64,000 nucleotides of DNA from a virus. Of the stretch, positions 34,748 through 43,536 are shown one piece after another. The translations under genes and the position numbers were made by a program. The stretch lies in IMG/VR virus record IMGVR_UViG_3300024054_000008, positions 1 to 64,000 of that record. The stretch is one strand, 5' to 3'. The stretch's first letter is position 1. The number at the start of each line of letters is the position of its first letter. The notes beneath the pieces are model-generated. The model made no database searches. It was not told the DNA's origin and saw only the letters and a program-made list of their open reading frames with translations.

Positions 34748-35635
34748 TCACCGCGTAATGATGAGACGCACCAACCCGCGTGGGTTAAATGCTCCGATCC
34801 CGAGATTTTCGAACATACTGAAACCAATCGTGCGCTCTTCTGGATTGTCTGCCGACAATACAGTCAACTCTGTACGGACTGGTATCCGTCCAAAGAACTC
34901 TGGCTCGCAACAGACGTACACAATGCCAGCCGGAACGAGACGTGACACAATGAACTGAGCGTTCCAACCGCTCGCCATCATACCACTCTTCCACAGCGTT
35001 GCTTGACTCTCAATGTCAAGAACGTCGCGACCGAACTTACGGATATCTGCGTAATCAGTCGCGTTCATATAAACGCGAGCAACACGCAGGTCGTGGCGTT
35101 CAATTTCGGCGAACGCGTCCGCGAGGACGGCCGGAGAAACTGGCGCAACAACTGGAATATCCGGGTTCGTGCCGCCAGGCAGCGAGTCAAAACCGCTGAC
35201 CGCGATGGCATCAAGAATCGAGAACACACGGTCGTCCTCGGCAGCCTGAATCTGAGCTTTGCCCAGATCTTGCATACGCTTAAGCAGATCGTACCGGCGC
35301 TCCTTCACCTGTGTGAGCGGGGCTTTCGGCAGAGCCGCAATTTCGAAAAGCGGGAAAATCACGCGCCGTGGCTTTGCAACGGCTGTAATGCTCTCGCCTT
35401 CCTCACCAATCACGTATGCAATCACGTCCGGATCTTTGTCATAGATCGGAAGCGCTCCATCCGGAAGCTGCTCAACCAAGAAGGTCTTACGGCCTACAGA
35501 CGAGTAATCTCTGCGCTCACGCAGAGGCTGAACCATCGAAGCCGCTAAGCGACGACGGCCAGATGAACTGCCAATGTATTGGTCGACAACCTTTTCTTTG
35601 ACTGCGTTGTCGACAACCTGAACTCCAAACGGCAT
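34748..35635 (-). CDS. Major capsid protein, HK97-fold type
   Basis: 295 residues with a near-perfect AGGAGG eight bases before ATG. The layout fits HK97-type capsid proteins of jumbo myophages: an N-arm (about 1-50), an E-loop/P-domain region (PIYDKDPDVIAYVIG, RRVIFPLFEIA), a spine-like helix (RRYDLLKRMQDLGKAQIQAAEDD) and a C-terminal FENLGIGAFNPRGLVRLIITR end typical of A-domain strands in such proteins. Codon use is much GC-richer than in the flanking genes, as expected of the most abundant protein. Position next to decoration, scaffold, protease and portal genes supports the call. No N-terminal cleavage site can be proven. Confidence 0.8.
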   Translation of the reverse strand: MPFGVQVVDNAVKEKVVDQYIGSSSGRRRLAASMVQPLRERRDYSSVGRKTFLVEQLPDGALPIYDKDPDVIAYVIGEEGESITAVAKPRRVIFPLFEIAALPKAPLTQVKERRYDLLKRMQDLGKAQIQAAEDDRVFSILDAIAVSGFDSLPGGTNPDIPVVAPVSPAVLADAFAEIERHDLRVARVYMNATDYADIRKFGRDVLDIESQATLWKSGMMASGWNAQFIVSRLVPAGIVYVCCEPEFFGRIPVRTELTVLSADNPEERTIGFSMFENLGIGAFNPRGLVRLIITR

Positions 35636-35658
35636 CTTGCTATCCTCCTAAGCCTGAA

Positions 35659-36330
35659 TCAGGCGTAGAGCTCCACAAACAGCTCGGTGCTGCTGGAGTC
35701 CGGTGCAGAAAGAACAACGCCCATACGAGTTAAATCCGGTTCAATAGCAGCGCCGCCACCGCCAGAACCAGAAGTTGCAGCTGTGATCCACTGAGTCTCA
35801 TACGAATCTTGCCAACGGTTCGTTAAATAACCATTGACAGACGCGTACAGGAGCTGACCTTCATCATATGATGTCAGCGGGTTACCAATCACGCCACCGC
35901 CAACTGTTGTCTGCACCTGAGTCTCGTAGATTTTCGTTCCGATTGCACCACCACGAACAAATGGCCCTTTTCCTGAGGCCACGCCGGGTGTGTTCTCGTA
36001 CGCATTTCCAAGAGCGTCGTTGATGAAGATGCCGAGGGGGCGAACGTTTGCAATGTAGGTTGGACCAGCCGTTACCTTGGCTCCGCCTACAGTGTTCGTT
36101 CCCGCGTCAGGTCGAACCAATGCTACCGAACCGCCAAGCACGCCCAGCTTCACGTTAGCTGGCAAAGTCGTAGACCGCGCGCTTGTGGTAGTCTCAACGT
36201 TCGGGTTATTCTGCGTAAATGCATCCGATGCAAGATCCGGAATTGAATCTTTTACATAGGAATACAGAATGCGCAGCGAGCTATTCGAAAGGCGAAAATC
36301 GCCTGATGCTTGACCGCCGATGTTTCCCAT
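35659..36330 (-). CDS. Probable capsid decoration or head protein
   Basis: 223 residues, Gly/Thr/Ala/Val-rich and beta-type, with GGGAG seven bases before ATG and GC-rich codons like the capsid gene 23 bp downstream. No family recognised. An abundant head component (decoration or minor capsid) is inferred from expression signals and position between the scaffold-like and capsid genes. Contains a Gly/Ser-rich linker (SGSGGGG) near the C-terminus. Confidence 0.55.
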   Translation of the reverse strand: MGNIGGQASGDFRLSNSSLRILYSYVKDSIPDLASDAFTQNNPNVETTTSARSTTLPANVKLGVLGGSVALVRPDAGTNTVGGAKVTAGPTYIANVRPLGIFINDALGNAYENTPGVASGKGPFVRGGAIGTKIYETQVQTTVGGGVIGNPLTSYDEGQLLYASVNGYLTNRWQDSYETQWITAATSGSGGGGAAIEPDLTRMGVVLSAPDSSSTELFVELYA

Positions 36331-36524
36331 TACTATCTCCCAGATCCCAAAAGACTTGCACTTAGCTTATCAAACTGTCTAAAGTTAAACGATTTCAGTC
36401 CACCATTGGCGCGAAACCATTATTTAACTTCATTCAATTCAACCGCTTCGTTTAAATCCTCCGAAATTTCAGGCCAGGTCTGCGTCTTTGTTTCCCAATA
36501 TCACCGGCAGCATGCCGGATAATC
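36331..36524 (-). promoter_or_regulatory. 194-bp leader upstream of the capsid pair
   Basis: No gene. It holds a small GC-rich hairpin (CCGGC 36504-36508 with GCCGG 36514-36518) just after the scaffold-like gene, a GGAGG-like site with no ORF after it, and an AT-rich stretch containing TTGAAT and TAAATAAT on the minus strand that could form a promoter. A separate promoter for the capsid pair is plausible but not shown. Confidence 0.3.
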
Positions 36525-37751
36525 TCAAGCTCCTGGTCGATCCCAAAGAGCTTCTAACATTGTGTCCTCAGTTGGTTTCTTACTTGGCTGGACAGCACCA
36601 AGTTTCTTAGTTGGATTTGTTGAAGCCGTGCGACCAGCAATTGGCTGGAAGTCTTGCTCTGAGGCAGCCTTCAGCTCACGTTGCGCCTTAACTTCTTCAT
36701 GATCTGAGAAGAGACGATCTAAAGCGTCATCGTCTCCGGGCAACTTCGACGCTGTGTGGACATCGTCATCACCGCCATCGAATGAGATCTCAACCTCACC
36801 AGGTGATTTGTTTTCAGAAGCCGCAATTGGAGCAGCTGGTTGTTCAGTTGTCTGGAACAACGCATGAAGATCATCAACTGGCGCAGCCTCTGTAACTGGT
36901 GGCTGTGCGCCTGGAGCGCCTGGTGGCGGACCAAGCTCCTCAGTCAACATTTGTTCAACTTCTTTAGCTTCGGCTGAAGTAATTCCTTCGCCTTCGCCTT
37001 CGCCTTCTGGCTCTTTCTTCTCAGTCATTGTCTGAGAAGTTTTCTTCTCAGTCATTGTCTGAGAAGTTTCTGTTTCTTCTTCCTCTTCAGCTTCTTCCTC
37101 TGTCTCATCATCAGCAATTCGGACCGAAGCTACTGCTCCAATTATGCCTTTCAACACCTTATCATCAGCAGCGTAAAAAGCACGGGCGACAGTTTCAATT
37201 GCATTATCACCGGCACTCTCGCCAAGCATACGCGCTGCCAATTTAGTGCACGCCATAGCTCGATTGTAACGAGCTTTCGGCTCCATCGAATCAGGAGACG
37301 CCTCTCGCATACGTTTTAATGTAGAAACTATAACTTGATTCGGTAAACTCATAAAATCAACAATTTGATCTTCTACAACCTTGTCACTGGCAGTATGCAA
37401 AACGGCACGTGCCAGTTTCTCAACGGCCGCAGCCTTTCTTTCGGCCGCAGTACGCCGATTATCGTACTTACCTTTGCTATCACGACCCCATTTATCTGAG
37501 TCTTTGTGGTCCCAGGTGTCATTCCTAAACTCTGGGAAACCAACTTCGTTGCGCTTTACAGCGCCACCTTCATATTCTGAATCAACACGACCCGGGCCAT
37601 GCCATGACTCAGCCCACTCATCTGGATTGCCGCTCTCATACTCAACTGGAGTTGGTTGAGGATGCTCTTGATTCATGTCGTAAATATCAGCTTTTCTAGC
37701 TGTAGCAGCTTGATGAGCTTTCCCAGATTCCCAAGTTGTGCGCTTACGCAT
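36525..37751 (-). CDS. Putative scaffold / internal head protein
   Basis: 408 residues, hydrophilic, acidic, low in hydrophobics. Residues ~95-215 are helical and Ala-rich, followed by an acidic Glu-run, a duplicated TSQTMTEKK unit, EGEGEGEG, Pro/Ala linkers and a final helix. AGGAG lies 11 bases before ATG. High charge, disorder and position between the protease-like and capsid genes match scaffolding-core proteins. The TSQTMT motif also occurs in the 843-residue basic protein at 43537-46068, hinting at a common partner. The call is by context. Confidence 0.5.
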   Translation of the reverse strand: MRKRTTWESGKAHQAATARKADIYDMNQEHPQPTPVEYESGNPDEWAESWHGPGRVDSEYEGGAVKRNEVGFPEFRNDTWDHKDSDKWGRDSKGKYDNRRTAAERKAAAVEKLARAVLHTASDKVVEDQIVDFMSLPNQVIVSTLKRMREASPDSMEPKARYNRAMACTKLAARMLGESAGDNAIETVARAFYAADDKVLKGIIGAVASVRIADDETEEEAEEEEETETSQTMTEKKTSQTMTEKKEPEGEGEGEGITSAEAKEVEQMLTEELGPPPGAPGAQPPVTEAAPVDDLHALFQTTEQPAAPIAASENKSPGEVEISFDGGDDDVHTASKLPGDDDALDRLFSDHEEVKAQRELKAASEQDFQPIAGRTASTNPTKKLGAVQPSKKPTEDTMLEALWDRPGA

Positions 37752-37803
37752 GATCGTGTAATCTCCTATAGGGACTTTCCATTAAAATCATATGAAAAAT
37801 CCA

Positions 37804-40677
37804 TTAGTTTCCAATCGCCAGTGACGATATTTTACCCTTCCAAATGAAGAACCTTTCTTCATTTGGTGTTAGTTTTCGACCCAATTTGATGCTACATGCG
37901 GCCAGATATGACTGCTGACTTGGGTACAATTTCATTGGTCCAACAGCTAAAACTACTTTATAAAGACTTGATAAAGTAGAATTATCATGACCTAACCTAA
38001 TTCTATCTTCTACCCAAGATAGAAGAACCAAATCACGGCTATGCAAATGATTTGCTTTTATGGCACGCAAACCACCGTAATGAACAATTTTATAATTTTT
38101 CTCTGACCACTCAATCAATTTTTTGTTAGATCCGAATTGCTTTCGAAGCCCGTTTTTGAATTTCAAATATTTGTGATCTGCAGTTGAACCAAGCACCAAA
38201 TTATCATTGTAACCAGTAACACCGACAGGCTGCGTCGGACTTTCGGCATACCCAACATCTTCAGGTTTCGGACCAAATCTTTCTTTGATTCGGTTTGAAA
38301 GAGCCTCAACAATCGTTTCTTGTATGCTGTCTATTAATTTATCAATTTTTTCATCAACGGGAACTTCTTTTGATTCTTCTTTTTCCGGCTTTTCATCGGC
38401 CTTTTCATCAGCTGGCTTGTCAGCTTTATCAAATTCTGTCGGAGCTTCATCAGCTGGCTTATCTTCTGCCGGCTTCTCTTCAGGCTCCTGTGCAATTTTC
38501 ATTGAAGCTGCATGTTTGATACCATCAGGTAAAGGCTGAGACGATCTTACGTCATAAATTTGTTGAGATGCAGCAAATTGTGAATTTGGTACTAAAGTTG
38601 GATTCAAAAGATTGCGTTTAACAGCACCTTTGAAAGCCGGATTTTTAACCCAAGAAGCTTCAATAAATTGATTGCTCTTTGGTACAGAAACGTGACCAAT
38701 TAATTCAGAAATTTGATTCTCTGCGCCAGTATCATCAATAAATTTGTTACCTTTTCCTTCGTATAAAATGCAGGAGCAAAGATTACTATCGTCTGCAGCA
38801 ACATTCCCACACTTTGTACAAATGGTAAAAAGTGATATACAATTAGATACACCAATACCGTTTACGACATATGAATGATCATTATCAACTTGCATATCGT
38901 AAACAAACCCACGGTACTCAGTTTTATCGATTTTCTTTATACGCGAGAATAAATAACCACCAGCAATCCATCGATCTGAATTTCCTGATTTATATTGAAT
39001 TTCTGATTTATTTTTTTGGATTTTTACAGATGGAATTTTTACTGATCCGTCATTTCTAATTCTGATTTGATAATCAATACCGCTTGCATTTGGAAGTAAT
39101 TTAGTACCTTTTCTACGAATTGATGAGACAGTACTTATTATTCCACATCTAGCAAGTAGTAAGAAATACTGATTAGCTAAATTCCTATTACGAGTTGATA
39201 TGAAAACTTGTTTTGTGCCGTTTTTAGTCGTGCTAACACAACCGTCGGAATCAACAACTCCAGATAAAAATGCCAATTGATGATCAATCGGCCATGACAT
39301 GACATCCTGAGAAATCGATTTCTCAAGAGCCTTACGACCGTGCGTATAAGCGTCAATTAAATTCCGAACTGCATGACTAGAAGAAACAAGGTAATAAGCG
39401 TTCTTTCTTTGTTGGCAGGATACAGCTTTTGGTTCCTTGCGCGGATCTGATAAAAATGCTGTGCCTTTTTCTTTATAAGAATTTACCCAATTATAACCAG
39501 TTCTACGACTAACACCAGCACGTTTGCATAAACTGGCGAATGATTTATCATTCTCAGACCAAGCTGAAATGAATTGCGACCTACTAAAAAATTCACCATT
39601 TGCTACAACACGAGTTTCTTTAGACTTCCAAGAAATACGATCAATAATTGATGACATTTCCTTAGCTATGTCAGGATAGCTAACATCACAACATAAACCA
39701 ACCCCAATTGAAGAATCATGTTTATTTTCCCATTTCCAACCGTCACCAATCCAATAACCTAATAATCTAGCTTCTTCAAGTGTAACAGCAGGTTTGATGG
39801 TGTTGGTCGGGATTGGTGTAGCAATAATATCATTGATTTGAATCTTGTCAGCGTTTAATTTTTCAAAGTTATATGTAGTTTGTACAAATTTGTTGTTCTT
39901 ATAAATAACACTATCACGCGGAACAACATAAAAATCATGGTTGCTTGTAGCATTAACAACAGGAAGACCAACGGCTTTGATTTTATAAATCGACCAACGA
40001 TTTTCTCTGATTTGTAAATTGTTTACCCGACACACATTACCTTTTTGAGAAAGGACTTCCATATCAGGTCTGATATCTTCAATCGGTAGGACAGAACCGT
40101 CTCCTAAAGTAACCAAAGACCCTGGAACAAAACAGCCCATCGATTGAGCTGTTATTTCTTCAGATAAAATATCGTCAATTAATTTAGTGTGTTTTCTATC
40201 AGTTGCACAAAGAATGTCAATATAAACTGAATTGCCAACATCTCTTGCTATTGCATCAACAATGAATCCTTTTGACAACTCAGGGATCTGTATGTGCTCT
40301 AAATAAACGTTGGCACCTACAAAAGTTTTGTATGTTGCTAACAATAACGGACGCGCCCATCCGTCCATATTATTGTTCACGATGTTCAAACATTCAGGTT
40401 TAATTCTATAATCTGGATGTCTAACGTCAATCTCCATTCCTCTAACAAGTTGTTTGCCAAGTTTAACATTTTTAGGTTCATAAGTATCAACGGACGCAAC
40501 GATTGTGCTGTGTGATAATAAATATTGATTCGGGTTACATTTTCTCAATAAAGTCTTTGCAACTCTATTAGTATGATCTGACACTCCCTCATTGGGTCTG
40601 CGTAATTCCTCAACCCACTGGTCGTACTTTATATTTGGATTACATACCAAACTACTGGATGTTTTTCTAAACGCCAT
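37804..40677 (-). CDS. Prohead-protease-like protein interrupted by an intein
   Basis: 957 residues as translated, 526 after removal of a 431-residue intein (182-612). The N-extein has SHSTIVASVDTYEP, NNNMDGWARPLL, GANVYLEHIQIPELSKG and AIARDVGNSVYIDIL; spacing of His128 and Ser179 in QSMG resembles the catalytic His and Ser of HK97-type (U35) prohead proteases. After the intein come CTKCGNVAADDSNLCSC (a zinc-type Cys set), FIEASWVKNPAFKGAV, a Lys/Glu/Pro-rich linker and a helical C-terminus. It lies between the scaffold and portal regions, as expected for a head-maturation protease. The protease call rests on pattern, so moderate confidence. Confidence 0.6.
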   Translation of the reverse strand: MAFRKTSSSLVCNPNIKYDQWVEELRRPNEGVSDHTNRVAKTLLRKCNPNQYLLSHSTIVASVDTYEPKNVKLGKQLVRGMEIDVRHPDYRIKPECLNIVNNNMDGWARPLLLATYKTFVGANVYLEHIQIPELSKGFIVDAIARDVGNSVYIDILCATDRKHTKLIDDILSEEITAQSMGCFVPGSLVTLGDGSVLPIEDIRPDMEVLSQKGNVCRVNNLQIRENRWSIYKIKAVGLPVVNATSNHDFYVVPRDSVIYKNNKFVQTTYNFEKLNADKIQINDIIATPIPTNTIKPAVTLEEARLLGYWIGDGWKWENKHDSSIGVGLCCDVSYPDIAKEMSSIIDRISWKSKETRVVANGEFFSRSQFISAWSENDKSFASLCKRAGVSRRTGYNWVNSYKEKGTAFLSDPRKEPKAVSCQQRKNAYYLVSSSHAVRNLIDAYTHGRKALEKSISQDVMSWPIDHQLAFLSGVVDSDGCVSTTKNGTKQVFISTRNRNLANQYFLLLARCGIISTVSSIRRKGTKLLPNASGIDYQIRIRNDGSVKIPSVKIQKNKSEIQYKSGNSDRWIAGGYLFSRIKKIDKTEYRGFVYDMQVDNDHSYVVNGIGVSNCISLFTICTKCGNVAADDSNLCSCILYEGKGNKFIDDTGAENQISELIGHVSVPKSNQFIEASWVKNPAFKGAVKRNLLNPTLVPNSQFAASQQIYDVRSSQPLPDGIKHAASMKIAQEPEEKPAEDKPADEAPTEFDKADKPADEKADEKPEKEESKEVPVDEKIDKLIDSIQETIVEALSNRIKERFGPKPEDVGYAESPTQPVGVTGYNDNLVLGSTADHKYLKFKNGLRKQFGSNKKLIEWSEKNYKIVHYGGLRAIKANHLHSRDLVLLSWVEDRIRLGHDNSTLSSLYKVVLAVGPMKLYPSQQSYLAACSIKLGRKLTPNEERFFIWKGKISSLAIGN
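38842..40134 (-). mobile_element. Intein with LAGLIDADG endonuclease in the protease-like gene
   Basis: 431 residues. Begins Cys182 (CFVPGSLVTLGDGS, block A), has the TSNHDF block B-like segment, and ends HSYVVNGIGVSN before Cys as the +1 residue. Two endonuclease motifs are intact: LLGYWIGDG and LSGVVDSDG. The insertion lies three residues after the presumed catalytic Ser179. Protein splicing is required for a functional host protein. Terminal Ser-Asn instead of His-Asn is a permissible variant. Confidence 0.92.
39308..39325. repeat. Perfect 18-bp palindrome in intein DNA
   Basis: TGAGAAATCGATTTCTCA is a complete palindrome with no spacer. Confidence 0.95.
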
Positions 40678-40714
40678 AGTCTAAATTGACTTAATAATAA
40701 AGACCTGAAATAAA

Positions 40715-41458
40715 TCACTCAACAACTAAATCAGATGGTTTTATGCAAAATCCACATGCCTTACATTGTAATAACCTAGCTCCATGTTTATATGTTCTGG
40801 GCTTCAAAAAAGTTTTGCATCTTGGACATGATAATTTTCCACTTGATCTTTCACGCTTTGTAACTTTATACTTTCTGTTACCATCTTTCCAATAAAGCGC
40901 AATCCTTCTTCCAAGTTCATATAAATTTGATATCGTTATCCTTATAGCTTCTGACCCATGTTGATCTGAAAATAATGAACTCAAACGACGAAATGCGTCT
41001 ATTTCAGTTTCACCTGTATGCCATGCTTTGCAGGCTTGCCTCCAAACCGGCATAGTCCGTTTTTCATATCTACGAACAGCACGTTCTAAAATAGTTTCAG
41101 ACGATGCCGATTTTAATAATTTCTTTCTCCATTTTTCATCAAGTTTCAAAGTTTCTTCGTCATTGGTATGACGACTCTGGTCCAGTGATGAATAACTTTG
41201 ATCAACCCAAAGCATTGGTAATTTATCAGTCCTATCAGGATGGACTTTTACAAGCTCAGTCGGGGTCTCTTCTTCAATACCCCACGGCCACTGGACCTTG
41301 ACTCGACCAGTATCAGGATTAGATACAATAACACGGCCCAAATATGGAGTGAGGAAGAAATCGTGCAACCCGCCACGTTGCACCATATCCCCAGAATTAA
41401 ATTCCAAGGCCATTAGCTGATTATCTATATACGCAATTCTTTTATTATGTTCAGACAT
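40715..41458 (-). CDS. Protein with SH3-like N-terminus and C-terminal zinc ribbon
   Basis: 247 residues. Residues ~20-75 (GDMVQRGGLHDFFLTPYLG, RVKVQWPWG) suggest a KOW/SH3-like barrel. A helical middle with basic Arg-rich patches follows, and the last ~40 residues form a ribbon CPRC...CKACGFC. It lies between the nuclease copy 4 and the protease-like gene within the head block. Possibly a head-assembly or nucleic-acid-binding protein; no family recognised. Confidence 0.5.
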   Translation of the reverse strand: MSEHNKRIAYIDNQLMALEFNSGDMVQRGGLHDFFLTPYLGRVIVSNPDTGRVKVQWPWGIEEETPTELVKVHPDRTDKLPMLWVDQSYSSLDQSRHTNDEETLKLDEKWRKKLLKSASSETILERAVRRYEKRTMPVWRQACKAWHTGETEIDAFRRLSSLFSDQHGSEAIRITISNLYELGRRIALYWKDGNRKYKVTKRERSSGKLSCPRCKTFLKPRTYKHGARLLQCKACGFCIKPSDLVVE

Positions 41459-41484
41459 GGCTTAAATCAATTTCCATAATCTAT

Positions 41485-43008
41485 TTAAGATTTATATATC
41501 CAAAGTTTCTTACCAAGATCCCAAATTTTTCTACCATTTTGTTCATCAAATTTCAGTCTTTTCTGACCATTCACGACCCAATAGACAGGTTCAATGTTAT
41601 TAGCAAATTTAAATCCTAATTTTTGAAAAATTGACCCATCATCAATTCTGTTATCAGAATATGCATACACAAATTTTGGACAATAACTAATAACAAATTG
41701 ACTCAGAATTTTCTCTAAACCACCACAAACTTCGAATTTATTGTTAGTTGATATGGAAAGACACCAAGAATTTTGTTCTATATCAAACTCATAGAACGAA
41801 ACACACATGACTAACAAATTATTATAATAAATGCCATAATTTACATCAGTCCCATTGGTTTTGTCATAACAAAATTCTTTATAAAAAGAATTTGCCGTAT
41901 CCTTTGAAATCAAATTTATATGGTAATTATGTATCAGTTGTTCGATGTGTAATTTACCAATGATCAAATTTTTTATTTGTTTATGTTTACCAACCCATTC
42001 ATCCTCAAAAATCATTAGGTAATTAAATCCGCTTGATTTGGCCATTTCATATTTAGCAAGATCATATTTTTTAGAATTTGTTTGTGAATGCCATCGAAGT
42101 CCATTATATTCGATAAGTAAATTGTTAACCGGAACGAAAATATCGTATGTAAAATTATTAATCTTATATTCAAGCACTGGATCAACATCAAAAGAATTAA
42201 TAAAATTGAACAAGGATTGTTGTTGCCCAGAAATTTTATTATAAGAACACCCACATGTTATTGAAATTCCACGACGAATATCATTCCATCTTGGTTTATA
42301 CTTAGAATTGCAAGCATTACATACGGCCAGAAATGGCCTCATAGTTGATTTGATAGGTTCAAGAACTTCAATAAATTCTTTTATATCATCAGGAAAAATT
42401 GGAAATTTCAACGAATGTATTAATTTTTTGTTTATTTCGTATTTTTTCCATGCATTTTGATAACACTTACCACAAGTTTTTGTATCGCCACGTGTAACAC
42501 TCGAAACTGTAATACATTTTTTACCACCACAGCTACACAGCCAATTTACTTTTGAATGTGAATTTTTATGTATATCAATCGGGTTTTCTATACGAAGACG
42601 TCCGAAAGTAATAGATGATAAATAATCTTTGGACAAGACATGACACTTACCACAAGTTTTCTGGCGTTTAGAAGTAACATTTATGATATTTGCAAAAGTA
42701 TGATCACCGCAATCACAGTCCCATTTTATTTTCTTATTTGATTTAAGATGATAATCGGATGGTTCAGACATCCGAAGTGATCCAAATTTAGTTTGCTCCC
42801 AAAACAGTTTTGGGAGCACATTGCATTCACCGCAAGTTTTCTGACCACCAACTACTCTATAAACTTTTATATATTTTTCTTTGCCACAATCACAAACCCA
42901 AATTACCCCTTTATTCGATCCAGAATGAATCGGGATCGGGGTTTTCATCCTTAATGACCCAAATTTTCTTTCCCAAAACTGGGCGGGTTTCAAATTTCTA
43001 TTTATCAA
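41485..43008 (-). CDS. Zinc-ribbon repeat / Vsr-like nuclease / GNAT-like fusion (copy 4)
   Basis: 507 residues from TTG 43008, overlapping the upstream stop as TTGA. Three ~61-residue modules, each FGSLRM-type start, SNK or SHS, C-D/S-CG, then CGEC or CGKC, match those of copy 1; a CNAC/CGC ribbon follows. Nuclease core: TYDIFVPV, LLIEYNGLRWHS, then MIFEDEW. The GNAT-like end is more degraded than in the other copies (YGIYYNNLLVMCVSF, YAYSDNR, IFQKLGF). It is inserted in the head operon between two structural-type genes. Putative free-standing homing endonuclease. Confidence 0.72.
   Translation of the reverse strand: MINRNLKPAQFWERKFGSLRMKTPIPIHSGSNKGVIWVCDCGKEKYIKVYRVVGGQKTCGECNVLPKLFWEQTKFGSLRMSEPSDYHLKSNKKIKWDCDCGDHTFANIINVTSKRQKTCGKCHVLSKDYLSSITFGRLRIENPIDIHKNSHSKVNWLCSCGGKKCITVSSVTRGDTKTCGKCYQNAWKKYEINKKLIHSLKFPIFPDDIKEFIEVLEPIKSTMRPFLAVCNACNSKYKPRWNDIRRGISITCGCSYNKISGQQQSLFNFINSFDVDPVLEYKINNFTYDIFVPVNNLLIEYNGLRWHSQTNSKKYDLAKYEMAKSSGFNYLMIFEDEWVGKHKQIKNLIIGKLHIEQLIHNYHINLISKDTANSFYKEFCYDKTNGTDVNYGIYYNNLLVMCVSFYEFDIEQNSWCLSISTNNKFEVCGGLEKILSQFVISYCPKFVYAYSDNRIDDGSIFQKLGFKFANNIEPVYWVVNGQKRLKFDEQNGRKIWDLGKKLWIYKS
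42794..42818. repeat. Perfect 12-bp inverted repeat in nuclease coding DNA
   Basis: Arms 42794-42805 and 42807-42818 (TGCTCCCAAAAC / GTTTTGGGAGCA) flank a single base; sterically a 3-nt loop with 11 bp is expected. Confidence 0.95.
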
Positions 43009-43469
43009 CCCCAGGCTGTGCTCTTACCAGCCGGACCTTTTGACCAAGACGGCTGTTTCTTTGTGCCGCTAGACCATTCACTTTCTTCACGAACCGTATA
43101 TTCATCACGCTCAGTAACCTGAGAAGTATCATCAGAATCGTAAGTCGGAACTCCCTTGCCGTGGAAAGTCGGACCGGTGTGGTGCATATAAGGTTCGTCA
43201 GATTCGCCCTCAATAACTTTCTGCGGATTTTCAAAAGTTTTCATGTAGGATTCATCAGAATCCTGTTCAATAACTTTAGCCTGACGTTTTCTAAACGATT
43301 CTTCACCAAAAACTTCGGCTTCAAGTTTATCGGAGAACGAATCTATATTCTTAATAATTGAAGCTGTAACCTCAGTTTTTGGAAGCTTTTTTTCCTCAAC
43401 TAGAGCTTCAATATTGCTAGCAATATTCTCCAAAGTCGAGAGTACGTGACTGGCAACCCGCTTGTCCAT
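43005..43469 (-). CDS. Small head-region protein, unrecognised
   Basis: 154 residues from ATG 43469, chosen for GGAG nine bases upstream; ATGs at 43475 and 43520 are alternatives. The N-terminus (MDKRVASHVLSTLENIASNIEALV) is a charged helix with IAS-type motifs, followed by a polar, probably disordered C-terminus rich in Ser, Asp, Glu and Tyr with repeated DESYM and DEPYM pieces. Likely an internal or assembly protein of the head. Function unknown. Confidence 0.5.
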   Translation of the reverse strand: MDKRVASHVLSTLENIASNIEALVEEKKLPKTEVTASIIKNIDSFSDKLEAEVFGEESFRKRQAKVIEQDSDESYMKTFENPQKVIEGESDEPYMHHTGPTFHGKGVPTYDSDDTSQVTERDEYTVREESEWSSGTKKQPSWSKGPAGKSTAWG

Positions 43470-43536
43470 ATTCATAATCTCCGTTCTTTTCGGATAGAGC
43501 ATAGAAGCCCCAACATTCAAATCATTTCTTGACTAC

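Noticed and set aside
35003-35601. Plus-strand frames opposite the capsid gene
   Set aside because: GC-rich antisense frames; the minus frame has AGGAGG and a coherent capsid-like protein.
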